A stretch of 64,000 nucleotides of DNA from Quercus robur (Eukaryota; Streptophyta; Magnoliopsida; Fagales; Fagaceae), in contig NC_065542.1 of NCBI RefSeq assembly GCF_932294415.1, forward strand, positions 1,505,501 through 1,569,500. The letters run 5' to 3'. Shown piece by piece: positions 24,796 to 37,240 of the stretch (its first letter is position 1; every line of letters begins with the position of its first letter). The position numbers and the translations under genes were made by a program. The notes under the pieces were generated by a model. The model was not told the DNA's origin, made no database searches, and saw only the letters and a list, made by a program, of their open reading frames with translations.

Positions 24796-26130
24796 ATGGA
24801 CGATCTCAAAGGTCGGTGTGCCCGCCTCTCCCTTCACAAAAAGGAACGCCAAACCATCCCTTTAACCCCTGTTTTGGAGAACAATAACAAAGTACTTGTG
24901 GCAAAGCTATTCACCAAACGTCGACTTAACGTGGAGGCATTGTCACGGACACTCAAAAGCATGTGGAGATTTGCCCAAGACTTCGAAGTTCGTGACTTGG
25001 CCTCAAACACAGTGCTGCTTCTGTTCACCCATGAGGCTGATGTGCAAAAGGTGATCTCGCAAGGACCCTGGTCGTTTGACAAGTACTTGATAGGCCTCTA
25101 TCAACCTAGTGCCTTTCAATCTGTGGACGATGCAAAGTTTGTCACAAGCCCCTTTTGGATTCAAATCCATAACCTTCCTCTTAGTCGTATAAATAAAGTT
25201 AATGCTACAGATATAGGGAACACTATTGGCAGAGTTGTACAGGTTGATGCGTCACCATCTGGGGAATGTCGAGGACGCTGCATTAGAGTCCGAATCCTTA
25301 TAGACATTGAGCAACCCCTCTGCAGAGGACGTTACGTGGATTTGGATGGCTCGGATCCCCATTGGATTTCTTTCCAATATGAACGGCTGCCTATATTCTG
25401 CTACTGGTGTGGTTGCTTAAATCATGATGAGAGGGACTGCAAGATCTGGATTGATAGTGGCGAATCATTGCAGAAGAGTGACCAACAATATGGCCCATGG
25501 TTGAAAGCTTCCTTGACCACCATGCAACAACCACAACTGGTACGTACCAAATCTTCCCAACCAACAACCCCACCCCAACCTCCACGACCCACACCTTCAC
25601 CATCTACACAGCCATCACCTCCGACGGAAAACATGCCACCACCATTGCCGAACCTACCCACTACGACTCAAAATGCAGAAACCATAACTCAAGCCGATAA
25701 ACCCGAAACTGCACCAACCCACAAGGAAATTTTATCGAACTCACAACTGTTTGACACGTTTATCACGGACCTTGACCATGATCTAAATTACAATCCACTT
25801 TCACACACCCCAAATCCACTACCACAGTTGGCCCACGCTTCATTAACTGACATTGCTCAACATTCCTATTCCACCACTAAGTCAACTATCCCTTTAAATG
25901 TTAACTTTGACACTTTGACCACAAACCACCCAGATATTCCATTCCCCACACACATGTCTAACACACCAAAAGCCCCAGAAACCATTACTACTCCCACAGA
26001 CCAAACTGTAACAGAAAAAACCGTACATTTGCATGGTACCTGGTGTCAACTAGGACCACCCCACAACGCTGTGAGCGCTGGTATCTCTTGTGAATCAGTG
26101 TTGGGACCTAAATGGAAGCAAAGTCACTAG
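24796..26130 (+). CDS. LINE ORF1 protein (DUF4283 and zinc knuckle)
   Basis: 444 codons from the ATG at 24796 (MDDLKGRCARL). The frame is open further 5' to 24634, but the extension is low-complexity Ser/Pro. DUF4283 region about residues 30-105 (LNVEALSRTLKSMWRF, GPWSFDKYLI), then a basic stretch and a CCHC zinc knuckle CYWCGCLNHDERDC near residues 201-214. The C-terminal half is Pro/Thr-rich and probably disordered. In plant L1 elements this protein binds the element RNA and forms the particle with ORF2. No stop interrupts it. It is followed 61 bp later by ORF2. Confidence 0.85.
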   Translation: MDDLKGRCARLSLHKKERQTIPLTPVLENNNKVLVAKLFTKRRLNVEALSRTLKSMWRFAQDFEVRDLASNTVLLLFTHEADVQKVISQGPWSFDKYLIGLYQPSAFQSVDDAKFVTSPFWIQIHNLPLSRINKVNATDIGNTIGRVVQVDASPSGECRGRCIRVRILIDIEQPLCRGRYVDLDGSDPHWISFQYERLPIFCYWCGCLNHDERDCKIWIDSGESLQKSDQQYGPWLKASLTTMQQPQLVRTKSSQPTTPPQPPRPTPSPSTQPSPPTENMPPPLPNLPTTTQNAETITQADKPETAPTHKEILSNSQLFDTFITDLDHDLNYNPLSHTPNPLPQLAHASLTDIAQHSYSTTKSTIPLNVNFDTLTTNHPDIPFPTHMSNTPKAPETITTPTDQTVTEKTVHLHGTWCQLGPPHNAVSAGISCESVLGPKWKQSH

Positions 26131-26191
26131 GTAAACTCATGGCAGAAAATTTGGGATTGGTGGTGGCTGCTCGGCAGCACTGCCAGACGCA

Positions 26192-29100
26192 ATGATCATC
26201 ATGAGCTGGAATTGCCGGGGGCTTGGGAACTTTTCGGCAGTTCGGGTACTCGCCAACTTGGTGAGATCAAAAGGACCCAACGTTTTGTTTCTTATGGAGA
26301 CGAAACTGTCAGTAACTGAGATGATTCCGATTAGAGATGAATTAGGGTATCATTCTATGCTTGCGGTACCAAGTCTGAGACGGAGTAGGGGTCTGGCTCT
26401 CCTTTGGAAGGATGACATTACGGTAGATACTCAGACCTATTCTCTTAATCATATTGACGCAAAAATCCTGGTTTCTCCACAGGTAGAATGGCGCTTGACT
26501 GGTGCGTATGGCCATCCAGAGGAACAGAGGAAGAAGGAAACCTGGGCTTTATTGCGGCATCTCCATTCTAGGGCCTCCATGCCGTGGATTTGCATTGGTG
26601 ATTTTAATGAAATCTTGTCATCTGATGAAAATAGTGGTGGTGTGCATAAGCCACTGGGGCCTATGCAAAATTTTCAAAGCACCTTGTTGCATTGTGATCT
26701 AGTAGACTTGGGATACCAGGGGTACAAATATACGTGGCGGAACGGCAGGCCAGTAAACATGTTTGTGGAGGAGCGGTTGGATAGAGCTTGTGCGAACCCG
26801 AAATGGAGAGAGATGTTTCCGACTACTAAAGTTAGACATCTAACGGCCTCTTACTCTGAACATAACCCTATTTTACTCGAAACAGAGTTTGCTCCGTCGA
26901 GGCGCAGGCGAAGGAGGATCCAAAGGTTTGAAGAAAAGTGGGTGGCCCACGGGGAATGTGAAGAGCAGATAAGAAAATCGTGGACCCAGTCCCACCCAAT
27001 TGGGATTCCAATGTTTTGTCTCTTCGAAAAGATTAAGAAGTGCCGCATGGACCTTGTGCAGTGGAGCAGGGGTGCTTTCGGAAATACCCGAGATCGTCTT
27101 AATGCCAAACAACAAGAGCTGCAACAGTTGTTTCATTCCAACTATGGAGGTAATATGGAACGTATTAACCAGACAAAGAGAGAAGTCAATGAACTCATGC
27201 ATAAGGAAGAGGTTTTTTGGCGACAACGATCTCGAGCTATATGGCTCCCAGTTGGCGACAAAAATACCAGATTTTTCCACCAGCGTGCGAGCCAACGAAG
27301 ACAAAAAAAACCAGGTTGAAGGCTTGGTTGATTCGGATGGATTGTGGCAAACGGAGGAAACTAAAGTGGCAGATATTGCAGTGGACTATTATCAGACTCT
27401 CTTCACAGCATTCGTAACTACTCATCTGACCGAAGTGGTGGACAAGGTAGACAAGGTTGTGACAGATGATATGCGATGCATACTGATGCTCCCTTACACC
27501 GAAGAGGAGGTGAGAGTAGCCCTTTTCCAAATGCATCCATCCAAGTCCCCCGGCCCCTACGGCATGTCACCATATGTTTTCCAGAAATTCTGGTACATCG
27601 TTGGCCCTGATGTCATGTCCGCTGTGTTGTCCGTTTTGCATTCTGGACGATACCTACACAAAATGAACCTAGCCCACATAGTACCCATACCCAAAAAGAA
27701 CAAACCTGAGCATATGAGTGAATATCGCCCCATCAGCCTTGCAAATGTGGTATCAAGGATGGTCTCAAAAGTCATAGCTAATCGTTTGAAGATGATCTTG
27801 CCAAATGTCATCTTAGATGCCCAAAGTGCTTTTGTGCCAAATAGACTTATTACCGATAATACCTCAGTGGCTTTTGAGATGTTACACCATATGCGGAACC
27901 GATGGAAAAGGAAGATTGGGCACATGGCAATGAAGTTAGACATTAGCAAAGCATACGATTAGGTCGAATGGAGCTTTCTCAGGAAAACAATGCTCAAGAT
28001 AGGACTTCCTGTACAGTGGGTGGACATGGCCATGGAAACAGTACAAACGGCAACTTACTCGGTCCTCATCAATGGTGAGCCTCGAGGACACATTACTTCG
28101 ACCCGTGGAATCAAACAAGGTATCCTTTTTCACCTTATCTCTTTTTGTTATGTGCTGAAGGTTTGTCCTCTATGTTGCGAAAAGCCACAGACACCAAAGA
28201 ATTGCATGGCATCACCTCATGTCGGGGTGGAGTCCAAATATCACATCTCCTCTTCGCCGATGATAGCTTACTTTTCTGCGAAGCTACTCCAAGTGAATGC
28301 CATCGCTTGTTGGATTTATTGGCTAAGTACGAGGCTGCCTCTGGACAGGCCATAAATCGCCAAAAGACATCCCTGTTCTTTAGCCAAAATACAAGGAATG
28401 AGGTGAAGGAAGAGATTCGTGGTTTGATGGGAGCGCAAATTATGACTGGCTGTGAGAAGTATTTGGGGCTGCCAATGGTAGGAGGAAAGTCCAAAGTGTC
28501 CACTTTCAAAGAACTACAAGAGAAAGTCACCAAAAGGGTCATGGGATGGAAGGAGAAGCATATCTCAAAGGTAGGTAGAGAAGTGCTAATCAAAACTGTC
28601 GCCCAAGCGATTCCCACCTACTCGATGAGCCTTTCCAAAATTCCCAATATAGTCTGTGATGGTATAAACTCTGCTCTATCCAAGTATTGGTGGGGTCAAA
28701 CTAGGGAGGAGAAGAAAATACATTGGATTAATTGGGGAAGGCTGTGCACATCGAAAAGGAAGGGCGGAATGGGGTTTCGGGACATCCATGCCTTTAACTT
28801 GGCTATGTTTGCGAAGCAAGCATGGCGACTGCTACATGAAACGCATTCACTGTTTTACCGTGTGTACAAAGCTCAATATTTTCCCTCATGTTCTTTTATG
28901 GATGCGGAATTGGGAGCAAGCCCATCGGTAGTGTGGAGGAGTCTATTACAAGCACGTGAGGTGATTAGGGAAGGTTCTATATGGCAGATGGGTAATGGAC
29001 AAACGATAGCTATTAATACCCATAGGTGGCTGCCTCGACCACCAACCTTTAATAATGGACCAGATAAAAGCTTGAAAGTGGCTGACCTCATTGATGCAAC

Positions 29101-30368
29101 TACGAACCAGTGGGATCGAGCTAAGGTGCATGCCATTTTTGCCCCGGGTACAAGGGAGGATATCCTACAGCTCAAGCTAGGCAATATGACCTTGAGGGAC
29201 AGACTGATATGGAAGGAAAACAAGGCAAAAAAGTTCTCGGTGAAAACGGCCTATCAGGTGGCTCTTAGACTCCACCACCCACAATCAGGAGAGCACTCCC
29301 AAGCTAGATTGGATCAAAAGATGGGCCAAAATGGCCCATTAGCATGTTTTTTTGAAATATTTAGCAACAGAGCACTGTTTCGGAAATAATTAGGGAAATA
29401 CCACTTTTTCTGGTACTCGAGCTTGGTGAGCTCGAGTACCATGTTTTTTACTGGTCAAACATCTTCTTAAAAAAAAAAAAAACGCCGCTATAGGGCCCGA
29501 AAACGTCACTATAGGGCTTAAAAACGCCACTATAGGGCCCCTTGAACCTGTTATGGGGACTTATAAAAAAATTTTGCAGGAAAACGCCGCTATAGGGCCC
29601 AAAAACGTCACTATAGGGCTTAAAAACGCCACTATAGGGCCCCTTGAACCTATTATGGGGACTTATAAAAATTTTTTTGCAGGAAAACGCCGCTATAGGG
29701 CCCGAAAACTTCACTATAGGGCTTAAAAACGCCACTATAGGGCTCCTTGAATATGGGGCGACAGTGGATTAAAAAAACATGGTACTCGAGCTCACCAAAC
29801 TCGAGTACCAGAAAAAGTGGTATTTCCCTAATTATTTCCGAAACAGTGCTCTGTTGCTAAATATTTCAAAAATTAATGCTAATGGGCCATTTTGGCCCAA
29901 AAGATGTGGAAAAAGATATGGTCTATAAACGTCCCTCCCAAGGTACGGACTTTTATTTGGCGTGCATGCTCTAATATCCTGCCTACCAAAGCAAATCTAC
30001 TCCAAAAGAAGGTGTAGGTGGACCCCACTTGTTTTGTGTGTGGACAACATGAAGAAACAACAGGACATATATTGTGGGAATGCCCTCTAGCTCGTAACGT
30101 GTGGGCACTGGTTAGGGGTAAGGTTTAGAAGACAAGCTCCTCGATGCCAAGCTTCTTCCTTCTTACAAGACAGATGATGGAGAGACTATCGGGGAAGGAA
30201 TTTGAGCTATGGGCTATGATTGCATGGGCACTCTGGAATGCACGAAACCGTATACACTTCCAACACACATAGACCCATCCAATTGAGATCCTCAAGCAAG
30301 CAACGGACCTGCTGATGGACTACCAGAAACTTGTTCGAGATCTTGTGCAACGGCAGAAGGCACGATGA
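26192..30368 (+). pseudogene. LINE ORF2 (endonuclease and reverse transcriptase), disrupted
   Basis: Starts at 26192 ([13 protein letters not shown]). Endonuclease domain with catalytic landmarks SWNCRG, METKL, GDFNEI and SEHNPI. Its frame ends at 27319 after a slip in the A-run near 27303-27310. The RT continues in the next frame (RPISLANVVSR, SAFVPNRLITDN, KLDISKAYD) to a TAG at 27960. A 1-bp loss near 28122 then changes GIKQGDP to another frame, in which FADDSLLF (near 28250) carries the catalytic aspartates. A 574-bp MITE sits at 29324-29897. Behind it follows the zinc-binding region (VPPKVRTFIWRA, CFVCGQHEETTGHILWECP), with further stops, ending at 30366-30368. No RNase H domain recognised. 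Confidence 0.9.
29324..29897. mobile_element. Mutator-like MITE inside the LINE
   Basis: 574 bp. Terminal inverted repeats of about 125 bp begin GGCCAAAATGGCCCATTAGC on both ends and include an internal palindromic GGTACTCGAG...CTCGAGTACC. Perfect 9-bp target duplication CAAAAGATG (29315-29323 and 29898-29906), as for Mutator-type transposition. The core has three ~115-bp tandem units rich in CGCxxCTATAGGGC. No transposase. The open frame 29448-29735 is repeat-derived. Confidence 0.88.
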
Positions 30369-31958
30369 CTCTTATAGTTTTTTATCAAAGACTTTGGTAG
30401 TTTATAAGGACTGGTGTTATTTTATTCTCTCTCTTGTACTGATTGGGCTTGTAGAAGGGGTAGGCCATGATGCATGGCTTGCATGGCTTTGTGTATTACA
30501 GCTCATCAGCCAAGTCTATATCTGTATACTCTTACTTTTCTTTTGTTTAATATAATTCTATCTTTGACGTCAAAAAAAAAAAAAAAAAAAGAGTTTTGTA
30601 AGGACTCAAAACTATCACTTCAAGTTTATTAGCGAGTAATAGTTATCGCAACTTGGGACTAAAATGACTCATGAGTTTAAAGTTTAGAGACCAACAATTT
30701 ATTTTGTTCTTTTTTTTAAAACAATAAAATAAAATAATAGAAGACAATAAGAAAGAGATATGAGGGACTCTCCAACTACATCATTGCCAGTTCAGTCTCA
30801 TTAGCAACCCAACTAAGATTTTTGATCAAATCCCAATTCTTATTTGAAAAAGCCAAGAGCCAATGTCCAATGACAATTACTTACTGATGCCTCCAAAAGA
30901 GAAAAAATATAGGAGATTATTGCTACATGCCGTCTCAACAACTCAACGTTGGTGTAGACCGTGACATCTTTCTCAATATAATTTGATGATGGCTATTGAA
31001 CACTAATTAAAAGGGTCAATTGTTTGGGACTGCCATATTTTTCTCTAATAAATATACAAATGTGCAGTAATAATCCAAAACAAGCCATGCCACAGCAATA
31101 ATTAAAAATAAAAAAGCAGACAACTTGTGAATGTGAAGACATCCCACTTGAAAATAAAATTAAGCCGTGTTGTGACTTGTGAAAAGAAGAAGAAGGAAAT
31201 GAGAGGAAAAATCCAACTGAAAAACACTTAAGAAGAAGAAAGTGGTAGGGCTAGATAAGGCTGAGTTTCAACTCAAATTTCAATTGAAGATAGTAGAAAA
31301 AGCTTCTAGGTATTGATATTTCTCATTTGCAATTCTCCCTATTTGTAATTCTTTCTCACCTTCAATTGTAAACACTATTTTGCTCAATTTTACTTAAGTT
31401 TTATCCAGGTAAGTTGAAATCACATTTTAATAACACTATTTTAAGTGATGAAAAAAGACGATTTAAAAAAAAATACAAAGTTTAGATTCGCAAATAATTT
31501 CAAAATGATGTCAATGAAAATAATTAATATTAATATTTACAAATTTTGCAACATATTAAAAGTGTGGTCTAGACATCTAGTTGAACATCTTATAGAAGTT
31601 GTTCTAAGCTTACCAACTGGAACTGCAATAATTGTGTGTCCAGAAGTATTTAATAAAGCTGCAATAAGTCTCTCAAATTTAGGGCATGTTTGGATTGAAT
31701 GGGATAGTGGAAGGGAGTACTGGAGTAGAGTAGAAAAGAATTAGCTAAACATAAGCTAATTTTGAGCCAATTTTATTTTATGCTACTTTACTCTCCATCT
31801 CTCTCCCTCAATCCAAATGGATTATTAGTTTTGGGTGTAGACGGTATGAGGGTTGGATGGAGAACATGCCTCCACAACTTGTCCGTTTGTGGGGGCAAAG
31901 AATATATGTTTCCATATAAATAAAATTATAAAATCATTGTCCTTCAAAATAAATAAAA

Positions 31959-33765
31959 ATCTTTTTTACTAGTGATTTCCCTATCCTTTTCATGTTTAGC
32001 ATATATTATAGATGAACGTTATTACTTATACCAATTCTTTTTTATATGGTTCCCTGTTTTGGCATTGGTAAATATTGCCACTTATTGCCTGTTCGTGCTC
32101 TTCAACATATGCTTACTTCAAACCTAGATGTCCAATGCTTTTCCTTTGTGTTGCTTATGACATGATAGATAATTTGCCATTCAGCCCTTTTTTTCTATTT
32201 TTTAAGGCTTAAATATATTGTTGGTCCCTAAAATTTAGCATGAGTGATTTTAATACCTAAATTTTGAAGTAATTGTTTTTTCTTTTTAGTCCCTTGAATG
32301 ACATGGCCAAACTAGAGAGTAGAGACTAATATGTCATCTCCCCATAGGGACTAAATGCAATCACTTTAACTTCATTAGGAACTAAAATGGATCACTTAAA
32401 TTAAGTTTTTTAAAGACTCAAAACTATCACTTCGAGTTGATTAGCGACTAATAGTTATCACAACTTTAGGGACTAAAATGACTCATGAGTTAAAAGTTTA
32501 GAGAACAACAATTTATTTTGGTCTTTTTTAAAATAAAATAAAATAAAATAATAGAAGGCAATAAGAAAGAAATATGAGCGACTCTACAACTACATCATTG
32601 CCAGTTCAGTCTCATTAGCAACCCAACAAAGACTGGGGATCAAATCCCAATTCTTATTTGAAAAAGCCAAGAGCCAATGTCCAAAGACAATTACTTACTG
32701 ATGCCTCCTAAAAAGAAAAATATAGGAGATTATTGCTATATGCCATCTCAACAACTCAACGTTGGTGTAGACCGTGACATCTTTCCCAATAATATATGAT
32801 GATGGCTATTGAACACTAATTAAAAAGGGTCAATTGTTTGGGCCTGTCATATTTTTTTCTAATAAATATACAAATGTGCAGTAATAATCCAAAACAAGCC
32901 ATGTCACAGCAATAATTAAAAATAAAAAAGCAGACAACTTGTGAATGTGAAGACAACCCATTTGAAAATAAAATTAAGCCGTGTCGTGACAAGAAGAAGA
33001 AGAAGAAGGAAATGAGAGGAAAAACCCAACTGAAAAACACTTAAGAAGAAGAAAGTGGTTGGGCTAGATAAGGCTGAGTTTCAACTCAAATTTCAATTGA
33101 AGATAGTAGAAAAAGCTTCTAGATATTGATATTTCTCATTTGCAATTCTCCCTACTTCTAATTCTTTCTCACCTTCAATTGTAAACACTATTTTTGCACA
33201 ACTTTACATAAATTTTATCCTGGTAAGTTGAAATCACATTTTAATTTCACTATTTTAAGTGATGAAAAAAGACAATTAAAAAAATACAAAGTTTAGATTC
33301 TCAAATAATTTCAGAACAATGTCAATGTAAATAATTAATATTAATATTTACAAATTTTGCGACACAGTAAAAGTGTGGTCTAGACATCTAGTTGAACATC
33401 TTATAGAAGTTGTTCTGAGCTTACCAATTGGAACTGCAATACTCGTTTGTGTGCAAAAGTATTTAATAAAGCTGCGTTGAGTCTCAAATTTAGGGCCTAT
33501 TTAGATTGAAGAGGGAGTGGAGGGGAGTAAAATAGAGTTAGCTAAAAATTAGCTAATTTTAGGCCAATTTTATTCTACTCTACTCTACTTTCCATCCCTC
33601 TTCCTCAATCCAAATAGACTATTAGTTTTGAGTGTAAACAGCATGAGAGTTGGATGGAGAACATGCCTCCACAACTTGTCCCTTTTGTAGTGGCAAAGAT
33701 CTTATATATGTTTCCGTATAAATAAAATTATAAAATCATTGTCCTTTAAATAAATAAAAACTATC
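31959..33765 (+). repeat. Tandem duplication of NLR upstream DNA, second copy
   Basis: About 1.81 kb matching the first copy (24069-31958 minus the LINE). At 32391-32425 it shows the LINE-free target site. Its part 32200-32530 begins TTGTTGGTCCCTAAAATTTA and ends with an inverted TTTAGAGAxCAACAA, so a small TIR element, present before the duplication, is likely. No coding sequence. Confidence 0.85.
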
Positions 33766-34100
33766 TCTTTCATTCATTTACTTTCATTCCCATTAATGAT
33801 TCTAAAAAAAAAAAATCATTACCATTAAGAACAGAACAAAATAGTTTTTTTTTTTTTTTTTTTTTAAGGAAATATTCCTAATCCAATCATAGCAATTATG
33901 GTATAGAACTATAGATAAAGCCTGTTAGGTATATGGACAGATATAATTCAGTGTCTTTAAAAAAAAAAATTGAAAATTCAGCATAAATTATGAAAATGGA
34001 AACATATCATAGAATAATAATATATACAGATATGATATAGTTATTTGGATAGTTTCGCAAGCAAAAATATAGTAACATTTTTCATATTTTATTAAGATAA
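33766..34100. other. A/T-run-rich spacer
   Basis: Homopolymer runs and AT-rich DNA, nothing recognised. Confidence 0.5.
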
Positions 34101-34698
34101 ATAGAATGATCGCAGAACTTCAAGCAAATATCACGATGTCATTCATCGTTTTTCTCTTTATAATAAGCATCCCCTTTTTTTTATTTTTATTTTTTGGATA
34201 TAAGAATCCATTTCTCAAATGCTTAATTCAGCATTCGATTAGAGTCTAAAAGAAAGGGAATTAGAGTGCTGGATTTATTTTGGACCGGTAAAGAGTAATT
34301 TTTAGTAGAGTTACAAAACATTGATCTGATTAAAGAGATTCAAAATCAATCACACAGTCCAAGTGATGAAATCCCAATTCTTTAATTGAAAAGGCCAAGA
34401 ACCAATGGCAATTACTCACATAGGTGAAAACTATGACATCTTTCTCAATATAATACGATGATGATTGCTATTGAGCACTGAATCTTAAAATGGTCAAAAC
34501 AAGTGGCCTGTCATCTTTTTTCTTATAAAAAATTAAATTGTGGTGGAGCAATAATCCAAGAAAACCCATGTCACTGCAATAATATTAAAAAAAAAAAAAA
34601 AAAAACGACAACTCATGAATGTGAAAGCAAGATGATGAAGGAAATGAGAGGGAAAGCCGATTGAAAAATAAAAAATAATAATAAAAAGAAGAAGAAAG
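34101..34698 (+). repeat. NLR 5'-flank copy, partial
   Basis: Parallels 12940-13420: TTCAAGCAAATATCAC, TTTGGACCxGTAAAGAGTA, GTCCAAGTGAT, GAAAAGGCCAAGA, TTTCTCAATATAATACGATGATG. Interrupted at its end by the CCGGTAC-rich element. Confidence 0.65.
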
Positions 34699-34699
34699 C

Positions 34700-35554
34700 A
34701 GTGTAGTTGATATCGTATCGGTATGGCCGAGCAATGTAGTTGATATCGTACCGGTACCCGGCCATACCGGTACGTATACCAGTATCGAAACACCAATGTT
34801 TCGTACTGGTTTAAATACCGGCCGTACCGGCTATGTATCGATCATACCGGTTGATTTCGAGCAATATTGGCCAGTACAGAATTTTTTTTTTTTTTTTTTA
34901 AGTTTTGTAATTTTTGAATTTTTGTAAGGGCGGAATGATAACTTATTTGCATTAACTTATTAGTATTTGATGATGCCAAAATTGTCAGTTGGGTCACTCG
35001 TCCAATCCGGAGCTTTAGACGATCTTGTAGGACCTGCAAGATAAAGAGAGATAGATCAAAGAGACCACTGGGTTGTGCCCAGTAGGGGAGCCTCCAATAC
35101 TTAAGTTAGTATCAACCCATATTTCTTGTATTCAGATAGTGTTTTGTTGTAGCTTTTTACGTACCTTCACAAGTGAGACGGACTATCCCTTTTATAGGTA
35201 ATTTGGATAGCTGTTGTACATAATTGGAGGTGATTATTATCCATGTGTAACAGTTATCGTATTGATGAGCGTTTAAGACTGATGAGTAACGGTCGCCATT
35301 AATGTGTGTTGAATGTGCTTGGGCGGTTACATATTTTGGTTTGTTAATGATGCAAGGTCGTCCATTCTTAATGTTTTTTTTTTTTTTTTGGACTCATCAG
35401 TATTATTTGTTTTCTTAGTATGCAATGAACAATTAAACTTTCTATTTTTTATATTGTGTTTTTTTTTTTTCTTTCTTTTAATTGATGCTAAAGTCTAAAA
35501 CCATGATAATTTGTTTTGAATTGAGGCAATGTTTTATGGTAAACTTTTATATTT

Positions 35555-35593
<39 letters not shown>

Positions 35594-35712
35594 GATATAA
35601 AAAATAACGGTAAACCTAAAACGGTACACCGGTATTGACCGATACCGAAATATATCGTTCCACTAGCCAAACCGGTATAGCCTCCGATACGAGATTGACT
35701 CCCTTGAAAGAA
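34700..35712. mobile_element. CCGGTAC-rich DNA element, class uncertain
   Basis: Both ends are packed with TACCGG / CCGGTA motifs in both orientations, and carry an inverted TCGTATCGG near 34712 and 35690. The host sequence GAAGAAAGxxGT resumes on the other side (AGAAAGCA / AGAAAGTG may be a diverged 8-bp duplication). The middle (34990-35400) looks like a separate inserted segment, and an (AT)n run lies at 35562-35588. Exact ends are uncertain. A hAT-type MITE is my best guess. Confidence 0.45.
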
Positions 35713-37240
35713 AGTGGTTGGGCTAATTATAACTAATAAGGTTTACTCAACCCAATCTCAAATAATAAAGACAGTGGAAAAAGCTTCTAGATATTGATGT
35801 TTCTAATTTGCAGTCCTCCCTATTTGTAATTCTTTATCTACTTTAATTGTAAAGATTCAAAATCAATTGTTCAGTCCAAGTGATCAATACCAAGCCCTCG
35901 CCAAAAAAGCCAAGATCCAGTCACAATTATTTTAAAAGTCTCATACGAAAAGTAATATAGAAGATAATTGTCTACGTTTAATTGGGAACATGGTGACATA
36001 TGATGACAATTATTTTGTAGTGCATGTTTCTCAACATTATAATATGATGACTATTGAAGACTATCTCAAATGGTAAAAGGCAAGTGGACCTGTTATCTTT
36101 TTCCTAAATAAATGTAAAAATAAAATGTGAAGCACTAATTTAAAAAATAATATAAAAAAAAGCTGCGTGACAACGATAAATCAAAAGGCAGACAATCCAT
36201 TTGGGAAATTAAGGGGGTGTTTGGTTTGTGTTTTTAAACAACCATTTTCAGTTTTTAAACAACATTTCACGCATTTTAATGTACTTTTTCACCCACACAT
36301 ATTTTCACAAATGTTTTCAAACAACAATTTTCAATTTTTAAACACATGTACCAAACGGACCCTAAAATTTAAAAGAATAAGAGGAAAGCGAGAGAAAAAA
36401 GCCAAGTGAAACAAAAGAAGAAGAAAGTGTTCGACAAGGGCTACTTCAAGTCTGTAAAGGTCTACTCATTTTCTGTTTTGCTGAGAAGAAAGAAAAGTCT
36501 TGGGTATCAATTTCAAGCAGTGGAGACTGGAAGTTGGATTTGATTTATTTATTTATTTATTTTATTAATTTGAAGATTGTAAATTGTTGTTCAATTCTAC
36601 TTATCTCTATATCATATGTTTATTCTCTATTAATTATTGAGAACACACTGAAATTTTATCAATTATTTTGTCCTTTTAAGTGTGAAGTATTTCATAAGGA
36701 ATAAATAACGGTTTTCTATTTTTATTTTTTTTTTTCACTGGGGGAATCACTTGATTTTATGTATTACCATTTTATATTCTATATGTCGGTCACCTATATG
36801 ACTGTGTTGGTTGTAATTGCAAATTGCAATGCTTTTATAGTTTTATTATCAAAGAAACATAGTGTTTGAAAAGAAAAAAAAGGCCAAACTCTTTGATCAA
36901 TTAATGATACAGAGGAATATTGTGGAACACTCGAAACAAATTGGTCCCTCATGGAAACATGACTATGGTTTTTTTATTATAGAAAAAATTAGATGAAACC
37001 TCATGGAAAATTAAAATGTAAATTGTAAAGAATCTCTTAAAGACTTAAACATGTCAAATTAATAAAAAATGTCAAAATTTTGGTCCATAAACTATATAAT
37101 TTTTTATAATTCTTTTGATCAAATATCGGTTAATTCATTTTAGTCCTTAAATCTTTATAAACATTTATTGGTACCCTTGCCTTCCCATACCATTATTATG
37201 CTATAATAAAAAATAAAAAGAAGAAGCCTAATGTAAAAGA
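35713..37240 (+). repeat. NLR 5'-flank copy leading into an NLR fragment
   Basis: Parallels 40440-41760: GCCAAGAxCCA(A/G)TCACAATTATTT, AAAAGTCTCxTACGAAA, GGGCTACTTCA, TTTTGCTGAGAAGAA, TTCAATTCTACTTAT. It then continues into TCAAAATTTTGGTCCATAAA as upstream of the first NLR. One Tourist-like MITE is inserted at 36213. Confidence 0.7.
36213..36362. mobile_element. Tourist-like (PIF/Harbinger) MITE
   Basis: 150 bp. Ends are GGGGGTGTTTGGTTTG and, inverted, GGGTCCGTTTGGTAC. Flanked by TAA (36210-36212 and 36363-36365), the 3-bp target expected for PIF/Harbinger. The parallel flank copy near 41162 lacks it. Confidence 0.75.

Larger units (their letters stand above)
24552..30590 (+). mobile_element. 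Full-length L1-type LINE, inactivated
   Basis: About 6.0 kb, flanked by a perfect 15-bp target duplication AGTTTTGTAAGGACT (24537-24551 and 30592-30606), ending in a poly(A) tail (30572-30590). It has ORF1 (DUF4283 plus CCHC-type zinc knuckle) and ORF2 (endonuclease, reverse transcriptase, zinc-binding RT-associated domain), the usual plant L1 order. ORF2 has frameshifts and stops and contains a nested MITE, so the copy is dead. The full length and intact ends indicate a fairly young insertion. Confidence 0.93.
24069..31958 (+). repeat. Tandem duplication of NLR upstream DNA, first copy (split by a LINE)
   Basis: Pieces 24069-24551 and 30607-31958 together form about 1.83 kb that matches 31959-33765 head-to-tail throughout, from CTTTTTTACTAGTGATTTCCCT to ATAAATAAAATTATAAAATCATTGTCC. 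The second copy has the uninterrupted site, proving the 6-kb LINE came in after the duplication. Contains 5'-flank landmarks (AAAAGCCAAGAGCCAATGTCC) near 30848. Confidence 0.85.

Noticed and set aside
29448-29735. 95-codon minus-strand frame with repeated peptide units
   Set aside because: It is the translation of the tandem core of the MITE inside the LINE.
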